Positions 1 through 12,100 of a stretch of DNA of 64,000 nt are shown here, one piece after another. The position numbers were made by a program, and so were the translations under genes. Origin of the DNA: Atopsyche davidsoni (taxonomy: Eukaryota > Arthropoda > Insecta > Trichoptera > Hydrobiosidae); assembly GCA_022113835.1 (NCBI GenBank), contig JAILWY010000026.1, positions 10,567,001-10,631,000 of the forward strand. Direction: 5' to 3'. Position 1 is the first letter of the stretch. The number at the start of each line of letters is the position of its first letter. A model generated the notes under the pieces. The model saw only the letters and a list, made by a program, of their open reading frames with translations. It did no database searches and was not told the origin of the DNA.

Positions 1-902
1 GGGATGTGGGTTCGAATCCCTCACAAGTCACGATGATATTTTCTGAGAGTTTTCTTTAATCATTTTCAATGTGTGAAAAAATATGCTTAATCACATAAAC
101 ATACTAATACCTGCATGGGTAAATAAATACGCATCCTGATTAACATTAATCTAAAATTAATATAATTGAATGGTGCGCGTCTCGGCTAAATATCAATAGA
201 TTTTAAAAATAATAATAACCAGATTTGGATATAAAAATGCTTCACTTGTTACTTTAATTAAAAAGTCCAGTGTTTGCAAATCATTAAATATTGATTAGCC
301 CGAGCATATTAGTTCATATGTAGAATATGATTATTAAAAATTCTCACTTAATTGCAGTGGCTCGTTAGCATAGTTGGATAAATGCACCGGCCATGAAAGC
401 TTGGGGATGTGGGTTCGAATCCCTCACAAGTCACGATGATATTTTCTGAGAGTTTTCTTTAATCATTTTCAATGTGTGAAAAAATATGCTTAATCACATA
501 AACATACTAATACCTGCATGGGTAAATAAATACGCATCCTGATTAACATTAATCTAAAATTAATATAATTGAATGGTGCGCGTCTCGGCTAAATATCAAT
601 AGATTTTAAAAATAATAATAACCAGATTTGGATATAAAAATGCTTCACTTGTTACTTTAATTAAAAAGTCCAGTGTTTGCAAATCATTAAATATTGATTA
701 GCCCGAGCATATTAGTTCATATGTAGAATATGATTATTAAAAATTCTCACTTAATTGCAGTGGCTCGTTAGCATAGTTGGATAAATGCACCGGCCATGAA
801 AGCTTGGGGATGTGGGTTCGAATCCCTCACAAGTCACGATGATATTTTCTGAGAGTTTTCTTTAATCATTTTCAATGTGTGAAAAAATATGCTTAATCAC
901 AT
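1..902 (+). repeat. 403-bp tandem repeat with a tRNA-like core
   Basis: The same 403-bp unit starts at 1 (entered part-way), 404 and 807. The third copy breaks off near 902. Copies are essentially identical. Each unit carries a tRNA-like stretch (about 358-434 and 761-837) with an A-box-like TAGCATAGTTGG and a B-box-like GGTTCGAATCC. A five-pair anticodon-type stem has a 7-base loop reading CATGAAA. The acceptor stem is imperfect and loop position 33 is not T, so this is better read as a tRNA-derived SINE or satellite unit than as working tRNA genes. The array runs off the left edge, so its true length is unknown. Confidence 0.85.
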
Positions 903-1564
903 CACTCAGTTTATCTTCTTCGATATTTAGTCCTTACTTACTTATTTAACTTGTACTTAACATGCAAAAAAAGTTTTTTATACATATTTTTCCCTAATAA
1001 CGAAAACTTAACTTAATAACGAAATAATGAAATCCATGTTCGCTACCACCTAAACCGCACCTTTTAAGCCCCACAACCTGGAGTAGAGGACAGCCACACA
1101 CCGTTCTGTAAGCATAACAACAATTGAAAATTAACATATAAGAAAAAAAATCTTGAAGTTTTTACAATATAATCTAAATGATATATTTATATTATATAAT
1201 GATATATTTATATAATATTTTATATATTTTTTTACGTATTTTACTAAATACACACACATTGTATCTCAGCGGCATGGCAACTTCAGACTTTTGACAGTTG
1301 CGCTGCTCGGAGATGTCTGTTATTATCAGGATATATTATTATTTTAAATAGTTAGTATCACTTTAAAGTTATCGTTTTTATCTAATGAATGTTAAGTAAA
1401 TACTTTCTTTATTATTAAATCGTTTTTCCGATTACGGTTCATTGCAATACTTACGGAATTCTGTGGGTTATAATGACGTCGTTTTTGTTGTATATTTGAT
1501 TATGTATCATCGTGTTTGATTGAGTTTTCAGTCCGTATGATTCGTTTGGTTTAAAATAATAATC
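903..1564. other. AT-rich upstream region of the PHETA gene
   Basis: This stretch separates the tandem repeat from the PHETA start codon. It is AT-rich, with TA-rich runs near 1180-1240, and has no open frame worth calling. The promoter and 5' UTR of the + strand gene should lie in the last few hundred bases, but I see no convincing TATA box or initiator. Confidence 0.5.
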
Positions 1565-3404
1565 ATGAAGATCAACGAGAAGAATTTGTGTGCGTTTGCA
1601 ACGTCTGCGACTCCCGTCGATCGGGACGGTTGGTTAAATAAGAGAGGAGACGTAAACAAGTCTTACCAGAGACGGTGGTTCGTTCTCAAAGGAAATTTGC
1701 TTTTCTATTTTGAGAAAAAAGGCGACAAGGAACCTATAGGCGTCATCATACTGGAAGGATGCACAATCGGTATGTTGGCTTTGTCATGTTTTAAAACTAC
1801 TACTACTACATGTAACATATTAGGAATTAGTTAGCATGTTAGTTATTGGTGGTAGCAGCTGGGTTCAGTTATTATAGTGCTATAATTACAGTCAATATTT
1901 ATGTGAGGGCTTTCTTGCACGCATTTGTTCACAAGTCTCATTAAAAGGAGCACAAGAAAGCAATATTAAACAATATTTTGGTTTATTTTGAAATTCTGAT
2001 TTGATAAATAATTACATCAGTAACAACAGTGATGTGCGGCCATAAAAGTAGGTAGTACACCAAAGACTATTTATGAATATGGTTTGTTTTATTATTTAGT
2101 AACAGGATAATGCCCTGTTACTTCAAGGTGCATTACTGATTACTGATATTCGGTCAGTGATGTGGTTTGAGTCTTAAATTTTTTTTTACACATTATCTAC
2201 TTACTTAGGCTTCAATGAAAACCTTCAAATATATAAATAAACAAATCAATTTTTTTTAGAATTGTCGGAAGATGATGACCAGTTCAGCTTTAAGATAGCA
2301 TTTCATGGGCCTCTGGGACGTGCTTACGTGCTAGGGGCGGATGGCCAAGATTCAATGGAGCAGTGGATGAAGGCTCTAGCTTGTGCCAGTTATGACTACA
2401 TGAAGCTTATGGTCGCTGAACTGCAACGCCAATTGGATGAGATAGAGGGTTTGTAGATATTTTCGGTTCCTGTCAATGGTTTTCTGGCAATTGATCAATA
2501 ACATCATGAAAAGATGTATTTAATCAACTGCGTAAATAATTCTATAGAGTTTGTCTTTTCTTAATACTTTGAGATAATAATTTTATATCACTACGGATCC
2601 GAGTGCTGTCTTGTATTTTACTTTATTTACTCTTCGTCTCTTCTCTGGTTTCCTATTTCACCTCCCTTAAATTTGTTTTCATGTATTTTACTAGATTTTG
2701 TTTTTGTTTACTTTTATTACTCATATAATATTTACATTATTCCTATCTCTTGTATTGAATTGTAGAATTTTAAAGTTTATTTTTAATTGAAATAAGGAAG
2801 ATAAAACATTTTTTTCCTTTATTTATATAACAAGCTCATAAATGTAACCTTGAGGGTGGTCGTGTGTGCCAGTCGAAGAAATGTCTAGAACTGCTCATAG
2901 ATTTGGTATATCTTAAATTGCTTTGCAGAGTTAGGATCATCGAGTCAGGAGAGCTCGCCGGCAGCTCCGGCAGCGCCTCCTCGTGGTCAGCGCTACAACC
3001 CCTTCAACCGTGTCCGAGACTCCAGTCAGAAGTCCCAGTCGAGTGGTGGGTTATTACTTACACATCCATTCGTGATGCTTATTTCATTTATTTTTATTTT
3101 GGGCATTATTTTGTTTTCTATGTTAATCATAAATCTTAAATTGATGTCTTTACTGTTATTTTTATTGGCACCTGATCCAGCATAAATTCATAATTCTTCA
3201 ACTTAATTTATTTTAAGAATGATTGCTTTTCATGTAGGAAAAACAGAACGCCAACCTGAGAATGTTCCTCGCACCAAAATTACATTCCGAGAGCTGCACA
3301 CTCTTTACGGACGGAAGATCCTCGCCGACCACAATGAGTGGAGGCACAAACAGCAAGGAGCACCCGAGGGAGCCCCACCTGAGCAACCTCTCATCACCCT
3401 GTAG
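1565..3404 (+). CDS. PHETA1: Sesquipedalian/PHETA endosomal PH-domain adaptor
   Basis: Four coding exons join in phase: 1565-1769, 2260-2448, 2929-3045 and 3238-3404, giving 225 residues. Each intron is GT-AG. Residues 1-120 or so form one PH domain, opening DGWLNKRG and continuing through RRWFVLKGNLLFYFE to a C-terminal helix with W at the usual place (MEQWMKAL). A short coiled segment (ELQRQLDEIE) follows, then a Pro/Ala/Ser-rich linker with an NPF tripeptide (YNPFNRV). Near the end is FRELHTLYGRKI, which matches the F&H motif by which PHETA proteins bind the inositol 5-phosphatases OCRL/INPP5B. Known family role: recycling from endosomes to the Golgi and surface. Human members are about 250 residues, so the length fits. 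The start chosen is the first ATG before the PH domain, and the sequence MKINEK resembles the family N-terminus. It is convergent with Med13. Confidence 0.93.
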
Positions 3405-6400
3405 GGACTGCGAACGGGACACATGCCATATTATTGTCTATTTATACACCTCATACCATATATAAAAATGGGCTAGGTTTACATTTATTTTTACTTTTAA
3501 TTGTTTAAGGTTTTGTTTTAAATCTACTTGACTTGTAATTTTTGTGTAATCACGGTTAAAGAGTCTCCGTTTGTATGACTTCTTGAAGAAGATTTCCAAA
3601 GTATTCAACTGTGCCTGTCAAAAATATTTGATGTTATTTTGTAGAAATAGATTTGAACGCAAGAGTAAGTATTTCCTTGCAATGAATATTATTCATAGTA
3701 TTTACTGAACATAAAAACATATTTTTAAAACTATACTGTATAGAAATCAATACATTATTGTAAATCATTTTTGATAAGACGCCTAGTTAGATATGTACTA
3801 TTTCTATTATGTCAAAAAAACGGTAAGTTCGTTCTATGTAAAAATATTGATAGCACAATTTATTATATGACCGTATACCACCTCGACAGGTCTTTTAAGG
3901 TATGTCTATGTTATCTTAATCTTTAATTTTTATTCTGAATATTCAATAATCAATAATTGAGAAAGTCATATTTTGGATTTTCTGTCAGAATCGGTACAAT
4001 GCACGGGTGATTCATACTTCTTACAAACATTCAAACATGATGGTACTGCATTTATATTATATAATTTGTTTGTATTGTACTGTATTTACACACCTGTCCC
4101 TAAATTTGTATATGACATTAGAAATTTATACCTTTTTTGTGAGTATGAATCTCACGTGACTTAAATTATTGTTTAGATCGGGTCTCCTATCATTCCTTCG
4201 TCGTTTTCTCTATAGAATACGATCAATTAGTGTAGTGTTAGTATCATGCAATCGTAAAACAATGTGATTAGTTTGAAAATATAGTATAAAAGACAACTAA
4301 GTATTTGAATGCATAATTTATTAAAATATTATGTTGTTTGTGTAGGCTAAATGTTTGTGAGAAGCTTGAATTCACCTGTGTAATAAAAATCTAATATAGT
4401 TATTATTATTTTATTTTAGTAAATTTAATTTAATAGCTGTAATCTCTCGTCAACTGTAGAACTATTAAAATGTAGCAGTTGAGGGTTTGAAAAAAAAGCT
4501 TTTGTATTATTATACCATATTATGGTAATTAATAACAATTTTGCAATGTATTATAAAACTATTGCAACCATACTATTAGATGGCTGGTTAAAATCAAGAT
4601 TCTGTAATTGTCAATCAAGTAAAAAATTGTCAATCATATAAATTGTCATGGCCATTGCTTTCTCAGTGATAATTTTAAAACTAGAAATTCTTATATATTG
4701 CAAATCCTTCGTCATAGAGTTCACTGCAATTCTTTGTAGAATTCGTAAAGCATGTGATCACAGTTTCAAACCAAAGATATCTTTAGCATGCATTCAATTG
4801 TAGGACACAATTGTAATGAGGTTACTAATGTTGTGTCTTTAATGATTACTTTGCACTGGGCTATATTATTCATTCTGAATCTGTGATTGGCTGAATTTAT
4901 CTTCTTGAGTGTTAAACCGTGTCAAGCTGCAATTGTTTGTCAGCATTTCGGCTAGTCTTAAGGTGGCTCAACTCCAAATGAACCAAAAATATCATCTCAA
5001 TTTTTAATTTCTTGAAAATTTATGAAGCCAAAACTGAGGATGAACAATCAGAATTTGATGTGGCCAAACACACACGGGAATAAGTCCATTAGCAAGGACT
5101 GCTATGATTTGCCAATTGTACTCTTTTTAATTTAGCTTGTTGGAAAATTGAAGTTCACATTCATCACAGGTCCAATTTTAAAGACATTTTGTTATCATCG
5201 TAGTTGCATAAATGGGATCTTTTTATAAATCACCACAACAGACTGGTGAACACAAAAACACCAGTGGCAAGCATAAAACATAAATGTAGGCCTGTTATAT
5301 AATTCAATAAAAAAAATATTTATTATTTAACCTCATATGTAAAAAAAATAAATTACAATATTATAATTTTATGTCCTTTTGAGAAACTTTACATGAATAT
5401 TGTGGTAATCAGCACACAAATCCTTGTTTTCACTGAGTTAAAGTACAAAAATATCAATTGTTCTTTATGAGAACGGATATGTGATTGATAAAGCACTTCA
5501 GTATAGGAATTTAAATATGTAACATCTTTGGCACTTGCATACTACTACTAATAAATACTACTAAGAGATTTGTAGCAATAAATCGTGATCCCTTTTATAA
5601 ACGTAAATAGCCTACAGGCAATAGAAATTATCGGATTGGTTCAATTTTAATGGGATTCGTTGTATCAGCAAAGTAATTATATCATTGACAATTGAGCATT
5701 GATGTTGTATATTCTGTGATCGAGTCTATAAACCCGAGATTATCAAAAACTGAACAATAATATGAAGCTTGCGACCAACATCTAATCCCTTTAAAATAAA
5801 TGGTGCATTAGAATGTTTGGTAGTGACATAGAAATGTCTATTGTCCCCATCATGCGTTACTTTAAAAAGCTTTCTTGGTGTAGAAATATCTGCTTTGCAC
5901 CCACCAGCCATTGATCAAACGTGGAAAAGGTGGAATATCTATTACACTCTGAAACATACTTCGTTAAAATGTTTTCTCCTACCCGTGGATCAAACATTTT
6001 CCAAAGAAATATCATCAAATATTTCTACTATTTCGGCCCCCACCTCTTTTCGGGTGGGTTATTTAGACTCCTAACTCAGTTTATCTGGGTAGTCTGGGAT
6101 GTCTCCAGTCAATGAATGATTTATTGATAAAAAAATACAATAGCTAAATTTTCCTGGGTTTATGAATTCAGGAGTATTTTCAACATTCCAAAAATTATTT
6201 GTGACTGAAGACATCAATTTTACTGTTCAATAATTCATGGTTTTGCCTTGATGAGTGATACTGGATGTTTGACAAAAGTTTGTTCACACTACAAATCACC
6301 AAAATATGTATAGTCAAAAGCTGACATGTAACAAAACAAGCTCTATTGTAGGTATTTCAAAATATTTATAAATTATATATTTTTTTGTATCGTATCCTAT

Positions 6401-8270
6401 TTTTATTTATTTTGTGTATTGACATGTTAACCTTATCTGATTGCACTTGAGTTTTGTGAAGATGTTTTTCTTAATAATCGTTCTGTACTTTCGTAGATAA
6501 AATTAGGAACCACTCCAAAGTGTAACGCGTATTGTCTTTATTAGATATGATGTATAAAATAAATTAATAGGGTTGGATTTATAAACCATGAGAGTTTCTT
6601 GACGGTGCTCATTCACAAGTAACTGCAAAATACTGCAATATTGTAATTTATTAGTTGTAAAAAAAGTGCACATTTTACCAGTTATCAATTTAGTGACAGG
6701 TGAGCTTAGTTTTGAGGCAATACTGATACTAATATAAATAATGAGTTTTGAAATCAATAAACAAGTATTGTCCGTGTAAGAGCATCATATATACAGATGC
6801 TGGAAAGGAAATTGTCTTAACCACCAATACACTTTGCAAAGGAATAGTTCGGTTTTTATCTAGAGGATAAATAAAAGTTTCTTATCAGGGTTACTTTTTT
6901 TAAACAAACAATATTTTTTTGTTGTTAGTTTCAAGGTGAAAAAACCACAAAATTCTGTAGTCAAATCTCCGATTTAAAAATGAAATTATGGATTACATTT
7001 ATTGCAGTGGTTAAGCTCCCTAATGAGCCCGTTATATATTCGTATCATCATGAAATGCAATTATTATATTCGTGGTTGTGATCCCAAGAGGGGTGGACGC
7101 TTTGGACATGATATTCAAATTCATTATATGAATTTAGTATTAATTTGTTTTAATATTCACTTTTTAGATTATAACTTCTTCCTTCCATTGCTTTTGCAGG
7201 CAGCATTTGTAAAATAAAATGATTAATCTCTAATTTATATATTATAGTAAAACTGTGCTTAAAGAGGTTTATTGTAATGGCAGAACTAAAATTCCACACT
7301 CGCAGCTTGTAGGCCTCAGATGTATGAATGTATGTTGGTCCATAAATTAATTTCTAGGCTTTGACGATGTTCTATGATAAATTCTTATATGTCAAGTTTG
7401 CTTTAGCGTGAAATGTTATTGCTGAGACTACTTTTAGTAAGATAATTTCAATAAAGACATTGAAATGAAAAATTGACTAAAAAAAGAATGCCATATCTAT
7501 TAGAAAAATGACTGTTTTTCATGATTTGGAAGAAAGACTGACTAGTACTTTTACATCTGGGGGACCTGTTTTGAGATGATATATAATGCAAGGCTGTCAA
7601 TATCTAGAATATGCGAGTAAGGTGATATATAGAAATTGTTTTCTTTGGATGTTATATCTAATATAAAGAATCACACCCTGCAAAGGAAAAGGGAGAAGAC
7701 ATGCATGTATAATATTATCAGCTCATGTATTGTTCAAAGAAAGAATTCAGTATTGCCTTTGAAAGAATGTGATAATAAAAGAAATATATAACGTAACATA
7801 GAATATTTTCATAAAAACAAATACATATAGTGTAGAAATGAGCATATACTCTGAATGTTAGTTGATGTGATGTTTTCAGTGGATGCGTACACCCAACACT
7901 GACTGCGGTAGTTTATTGTAAAATACCTGCATATTCAAATTATAATAATTAAATAATTTATTTCAATTGCTGTTTTTATTTGAGACACCTGTATAAATTC
8001 CTTAATAGTACTTGCCTTGGAGATCTTGGTAGGTATTGTGTGTAGGAATAACAAGTCAGAATTAAATATGTAATATTTTTATTCCTAATTATCTATATGT
8101 ATAATTATTTATAAAGTTATATTAATATCAAGTTCTTTAGATGATTTCCTAGTGATTGCTCTAGCTACAACTTGTGTTGTCTGTACCGGTGAATTATTTA
8201 CAATTCCCAATTCCCTAAAATTGACAAGTTCTATAACAAAAACGGAAGTACCACATTTTACACTTTATGT
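3405..8270. other. AT-rich non-coding stretch downstream of PHETA
   Basis: Nearly 5 kb with no supported gene. The left part must include the PHETA 3' UTR, and an AATAAA lies at 4382-4387 among several other AT-rich candidates. Around 7000-7110 there is a weak tRNA-like pair (GGTTAAGCTCC, then GGTTGTGATCCC) that could be a decayed tRNA-derived SINE. The open frames here are short, lack homology I recognise and have no exon-like composition. Confidence 0.5.
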
Positions 8271-9139
8271 ACAAACGATGTCCCGGAGCAGAGGCGTCCC
8301 GTGACCCGTGACCCGGGGTTGCATCCCGCCGTGCCCGCCGTCCCGCTGTCTTTGGCTAGGTGAGGTCAACGACTCGAGGAAACTTGTCAATTTACGTTTT
8401 CCCTACACCGTCTCTACAATAGATTTCTTAGTATAAAATTCCAATAAAAAAAAGTATATTTATTAACTAAGCGGTCACTGAACACTGGTAAAAAGTAAGG
8501 CGGCTCCGCTTCGGGGAGACAGACGGGCTACTCTGATATAGTATTCTCTGAGGCTCCCGGCACATTTAATAAGATTCGACCGGTCCCTCGGTCTATATTT
8601 GAACACAAACCGACCGGTCGCATCGCTTCCTTATTCATTATCAAGCCACTCGTGTGTTTGTACATAATGGAACGTTACGCAAGGCCATTGTCATCTTTAT
8701 ACAAAAGTTTCAATATAAATAAGTTACAATAAATAAATTTGTCTTCCGTTGTTCCGTTTGCGAGCGAGACCACTCTTCTGTACAAAATTGCATTTGTAGC
8801 GAGCGATTCGCAAGGCAATCCGCCGGCTCGCATTGACATCGCACCAACTGTCCTGACGAGAATTATCATAACCGCGGACATCCCGCATTCTCTCTATGCG
8901 GCCGACGTGTCACCATTATAAATAAAATATCTTAATTCATAACAACTCTCTGCGGGTAATAGGTAAAGAGTTTACTCCGCAGAGCGATCCTCACCGTACC
9001 GTATACGGTATTAACTAATATCGCAGGTCTCCGAGGTGAGAGGAACGCAACAATAACAGCGTCACCCCCATACATAATAAACGCCGGCCGAGATGCCGCA
9101 ATGCAAATATTCCATGAGATTCCGGAGCAAGAGCTAAGG
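8271..9139 (-). other. Probable Med13 3' UTR
   Basis: This is the sequence just past the Med13 stop codon on the minus strand. It is less AT-rich than the DNA to its left, with a GC-rich patch at 8280-8360. A minus-strand AATAAA (TTTATT on +) occurs at about 8459-8464 and is a candidate polyadenylation signal. No start or stop structure supports a separate gene, although short frames stay open on both strands. Confidence 0.4.
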
Positions 9140-12100
9140 CTACACAAGCGCTGCCGTGAGGTGGTACAGCTGCATCAGCACTTGCACGTGCGCCGGCAGG
9201 CATGATACACGGTCCTGGGTGTTGCAATCCAGTGACAGCCATGACAGAGCGTTGTAGCCCTCCAACACGTACCTACAATGAAAGATACATTAGTTCATGG
9301 AAATAAAGTGAGACAGTGCTAGTGAGCTGCAATAAAAGTGGTATTTTACCTAAGCACGTCGGTGGTGTAGTGAGAGTCAAGGGGGTGCTGCGGCAGGCTA
9401 GGCGCCGGCTGCTGCAGCAAGTCATCACTGTTTTGTTGCACTGAAGGCGAATGCAAATGCAAGGCAGACTTGAGGAAGGCAGGCCGCGCAGGCGCTGCAT
9501 GAGGACACGCAGCCCACCACCAGCGCGGCATACGGCCCAATGGCGCCGTGGATACAAGGTATCCCAGAGCCAGAGGCTGCTGCAGCAGTGCTCCTACTTC
9601 TTCGCCCTGCAAAAATATTTGAATTATTAACAGTACATTCAAATAGCAAACGGCGATAAATCACACTGGAAGGCACGGGGACATACTCGATTGTTGCCAT
9701 CGTCGGACATGGGTGAATGACGACCGTGGGCAGTGGCAGGGCGGCCGGGACTGCCAGGACGGGAGGCAGCGTCTTCGCGCTTGGGGCTAGCGCCAGGGCT
9801 TTGGATGCCAGTAGCCCAACCATTGAAGATATCGCTGAAGTCATCTGTTTCCATGCCATCCGTCATATCTTCATTGAGGGCTGAGAAAAGCTCATCGTCT
9901 CCAAGGTCTGGCCCGTTGATGTGCTGCTCTTGGAAAGCTGTCTGTGAAGACTGAAATAGAAAACGGTAATGGATTTAAATTGTTCATCGGTGATATGGGG
10001 TAGAAAGAAAATAATCAAATAAGATTGACATGTGGTTTACCTGCGTGGTAGCACTGGTGGGGAACACTAAGATGTGAGTAGCGGTAACATCCTGGGGAGT
10101 GCTGAGATGCGATGCCACAGAAGCCTGGCTAAAACGTTCATCGGGAGTGAACTGGTCAGCCATGAGCCGCAAGGCAGAATCCGGCTCAGTGGAGACGAGG
10201 CAAGCGGACAGGATGCAGGGCGCCCCACCCGGGTACAGAAGAGTGCAGCTGGTGCAGACTTCCCGCAGAGCTGTAGACGCCTTGAGCAAGTTCTTACGTG
10301 ATAGCAACCAGCTCCAGCCTGTAATAATTGAATGGGACATATTATGTTGAATGGGACATTACTTTCATAGGTGACAAGTAGGTTCACTATGTGAATGGAT
10401 TGAGATAACGACCTTTGAGTTCACCATGGCCAATACGACCAATGCGCCCCACGACAAGACGCCATGGTTGCACGGATTGACTCATGACTCCAAGCGTGAA
10501 GTCCATGAGTTTAGTGAGTCCGAGGCGGCGAGCAGGAGCGGCCCGACGGCGGCGTGAGCGACCTGGCACATCCACGTTGATAGAACAGGACTCCAACAGC
10601 TCACCACGCCCATCTGTGGCTACTGCCAGCAGCCAAGATTGGTCAGCAGATAAGCAATAGGACAGGTACAGCACCGAGCAGGGCTCAGGTGCCGCCTGTC
10701 CAAATGTCTCAGCTATATCCTTCAGTGGCCGTGGTGGCGCCAAGACATAGGGCGGCACATACAGGCGGTAAGGCATACGGTTCTTCTCCTGTGAAACAAT
10801 CAGATTGTTACAAAAGATATATTACACCCTGTAAGTAGTTCTTAAAATAACAAATATTTTTAGAAAATACAATAATGTAAGATTGCAATCAAACTGAATC
10901 AATTAAGCATTTTCAGCATGCATAGATATGGAATTAGCAAATAATTTTTATGAGTTGAAATATTTAATTTATTGATACAATAAAACCTCGGGTATAACGG
11001 ACCAATTGGGGGGAGGGGATGTCCGTTAAAGCCGAAAGTCTGTTATATAAAAATAGTTTTAAAATAAATAAAAAAAACTTTTCTTTTGAAAATATACTGT
11101 ATGTATTTAATAAATAAGAAATACAAAACCCAAACAAAATTCTATTTGATTGCCTTTGTGAAGTGACATTGGTATTTGATATCGACACACTTGCTTTTGG
11201 TAATCCTACTAAAAAGGAATCAAGTTTTGTTTGCACTTTTAAAGTTTTCCGTTTTTTTTTATAATCAACTTTCGAAAATTGCGAAAAAAAAAATATTTTT
11301 TACACTTTCACATTTAAAATGTTTTTATTTTTTTTTTACAATTTTTACAGAATTTGTTGTCCGTTATATTCGAAGTCTGTTAAACAGGGGTCCGTTATAT
11401 CAAAGTTCTTTCCGTCTTTCCGTAATATCTTTCATAATAAGGAGAAAATATTTTGAATAATAAAAAAATTGTATATAGAAATATAGAGCTTACATCCTTG
11501 TTCTTGAGGAACAGATCTGCATTGGCTGCAGTGCCGAAGCCGGTAAGAGACTTGATGTTGGCAGCATGAGCGAGTTGGCGACGGCACTGAGAAAAAACTG
11601 ACAGCGCTAGAGAGCGCAACTGGGACGCTCTACGCCCACGTGCCTCTGCACCCGGTCCCGCTTCTGATAGGCTCTCCCATGAGATAAGCTGCAAAATAAT
11701 CATATCAAATCACATCAAAGTCATCAGTGAATAAATAATTGCTGTTGTATCAAGTGGGTCTGGTCATTTTTGGGCAAGAACGTCACATTACCTGCACGGT
11801 AACATTAGGCCGGATGTGATCAGGCAGCGCATGCAGAAGTGCAGCGGCCGCACGCAGCATGGCTAAGCAGGAGGCACGTCGTTGGCCCGCCCCGCCTGGC
11901 TCTAACAAGTACACCACTACACAAGGTGGACCTCCTTCCGGCTCTTCACTGTCTGGAGGCCCGGAGCCCGTCATGCCCGCCGAGGCACCTCCACTTGCAC
12001 TCTCAGCTTCTAAAATTGTAAAACCTATTAGTATTAATAGCAAAATACCAGATTGATTGTTCTCATTAAAACTTGAGTTGTTAATTTGTTTAGTGTATTT

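Noticed and set aside
358..840. Functional tRNA genes in the left-end repeat
   Set aside because: The B box is good, but the acceptor stem has mismatches, the base before the anticodon is A instead of T, and the units sit in an identical 403-bp tandem. A tRNA-derived repeat fits better.
1..902. CRISPR-like repeat array
   Set aside because: The unit is 403 bp with no short repeat/unique spacer pattern, and the genome is eukaryotic.
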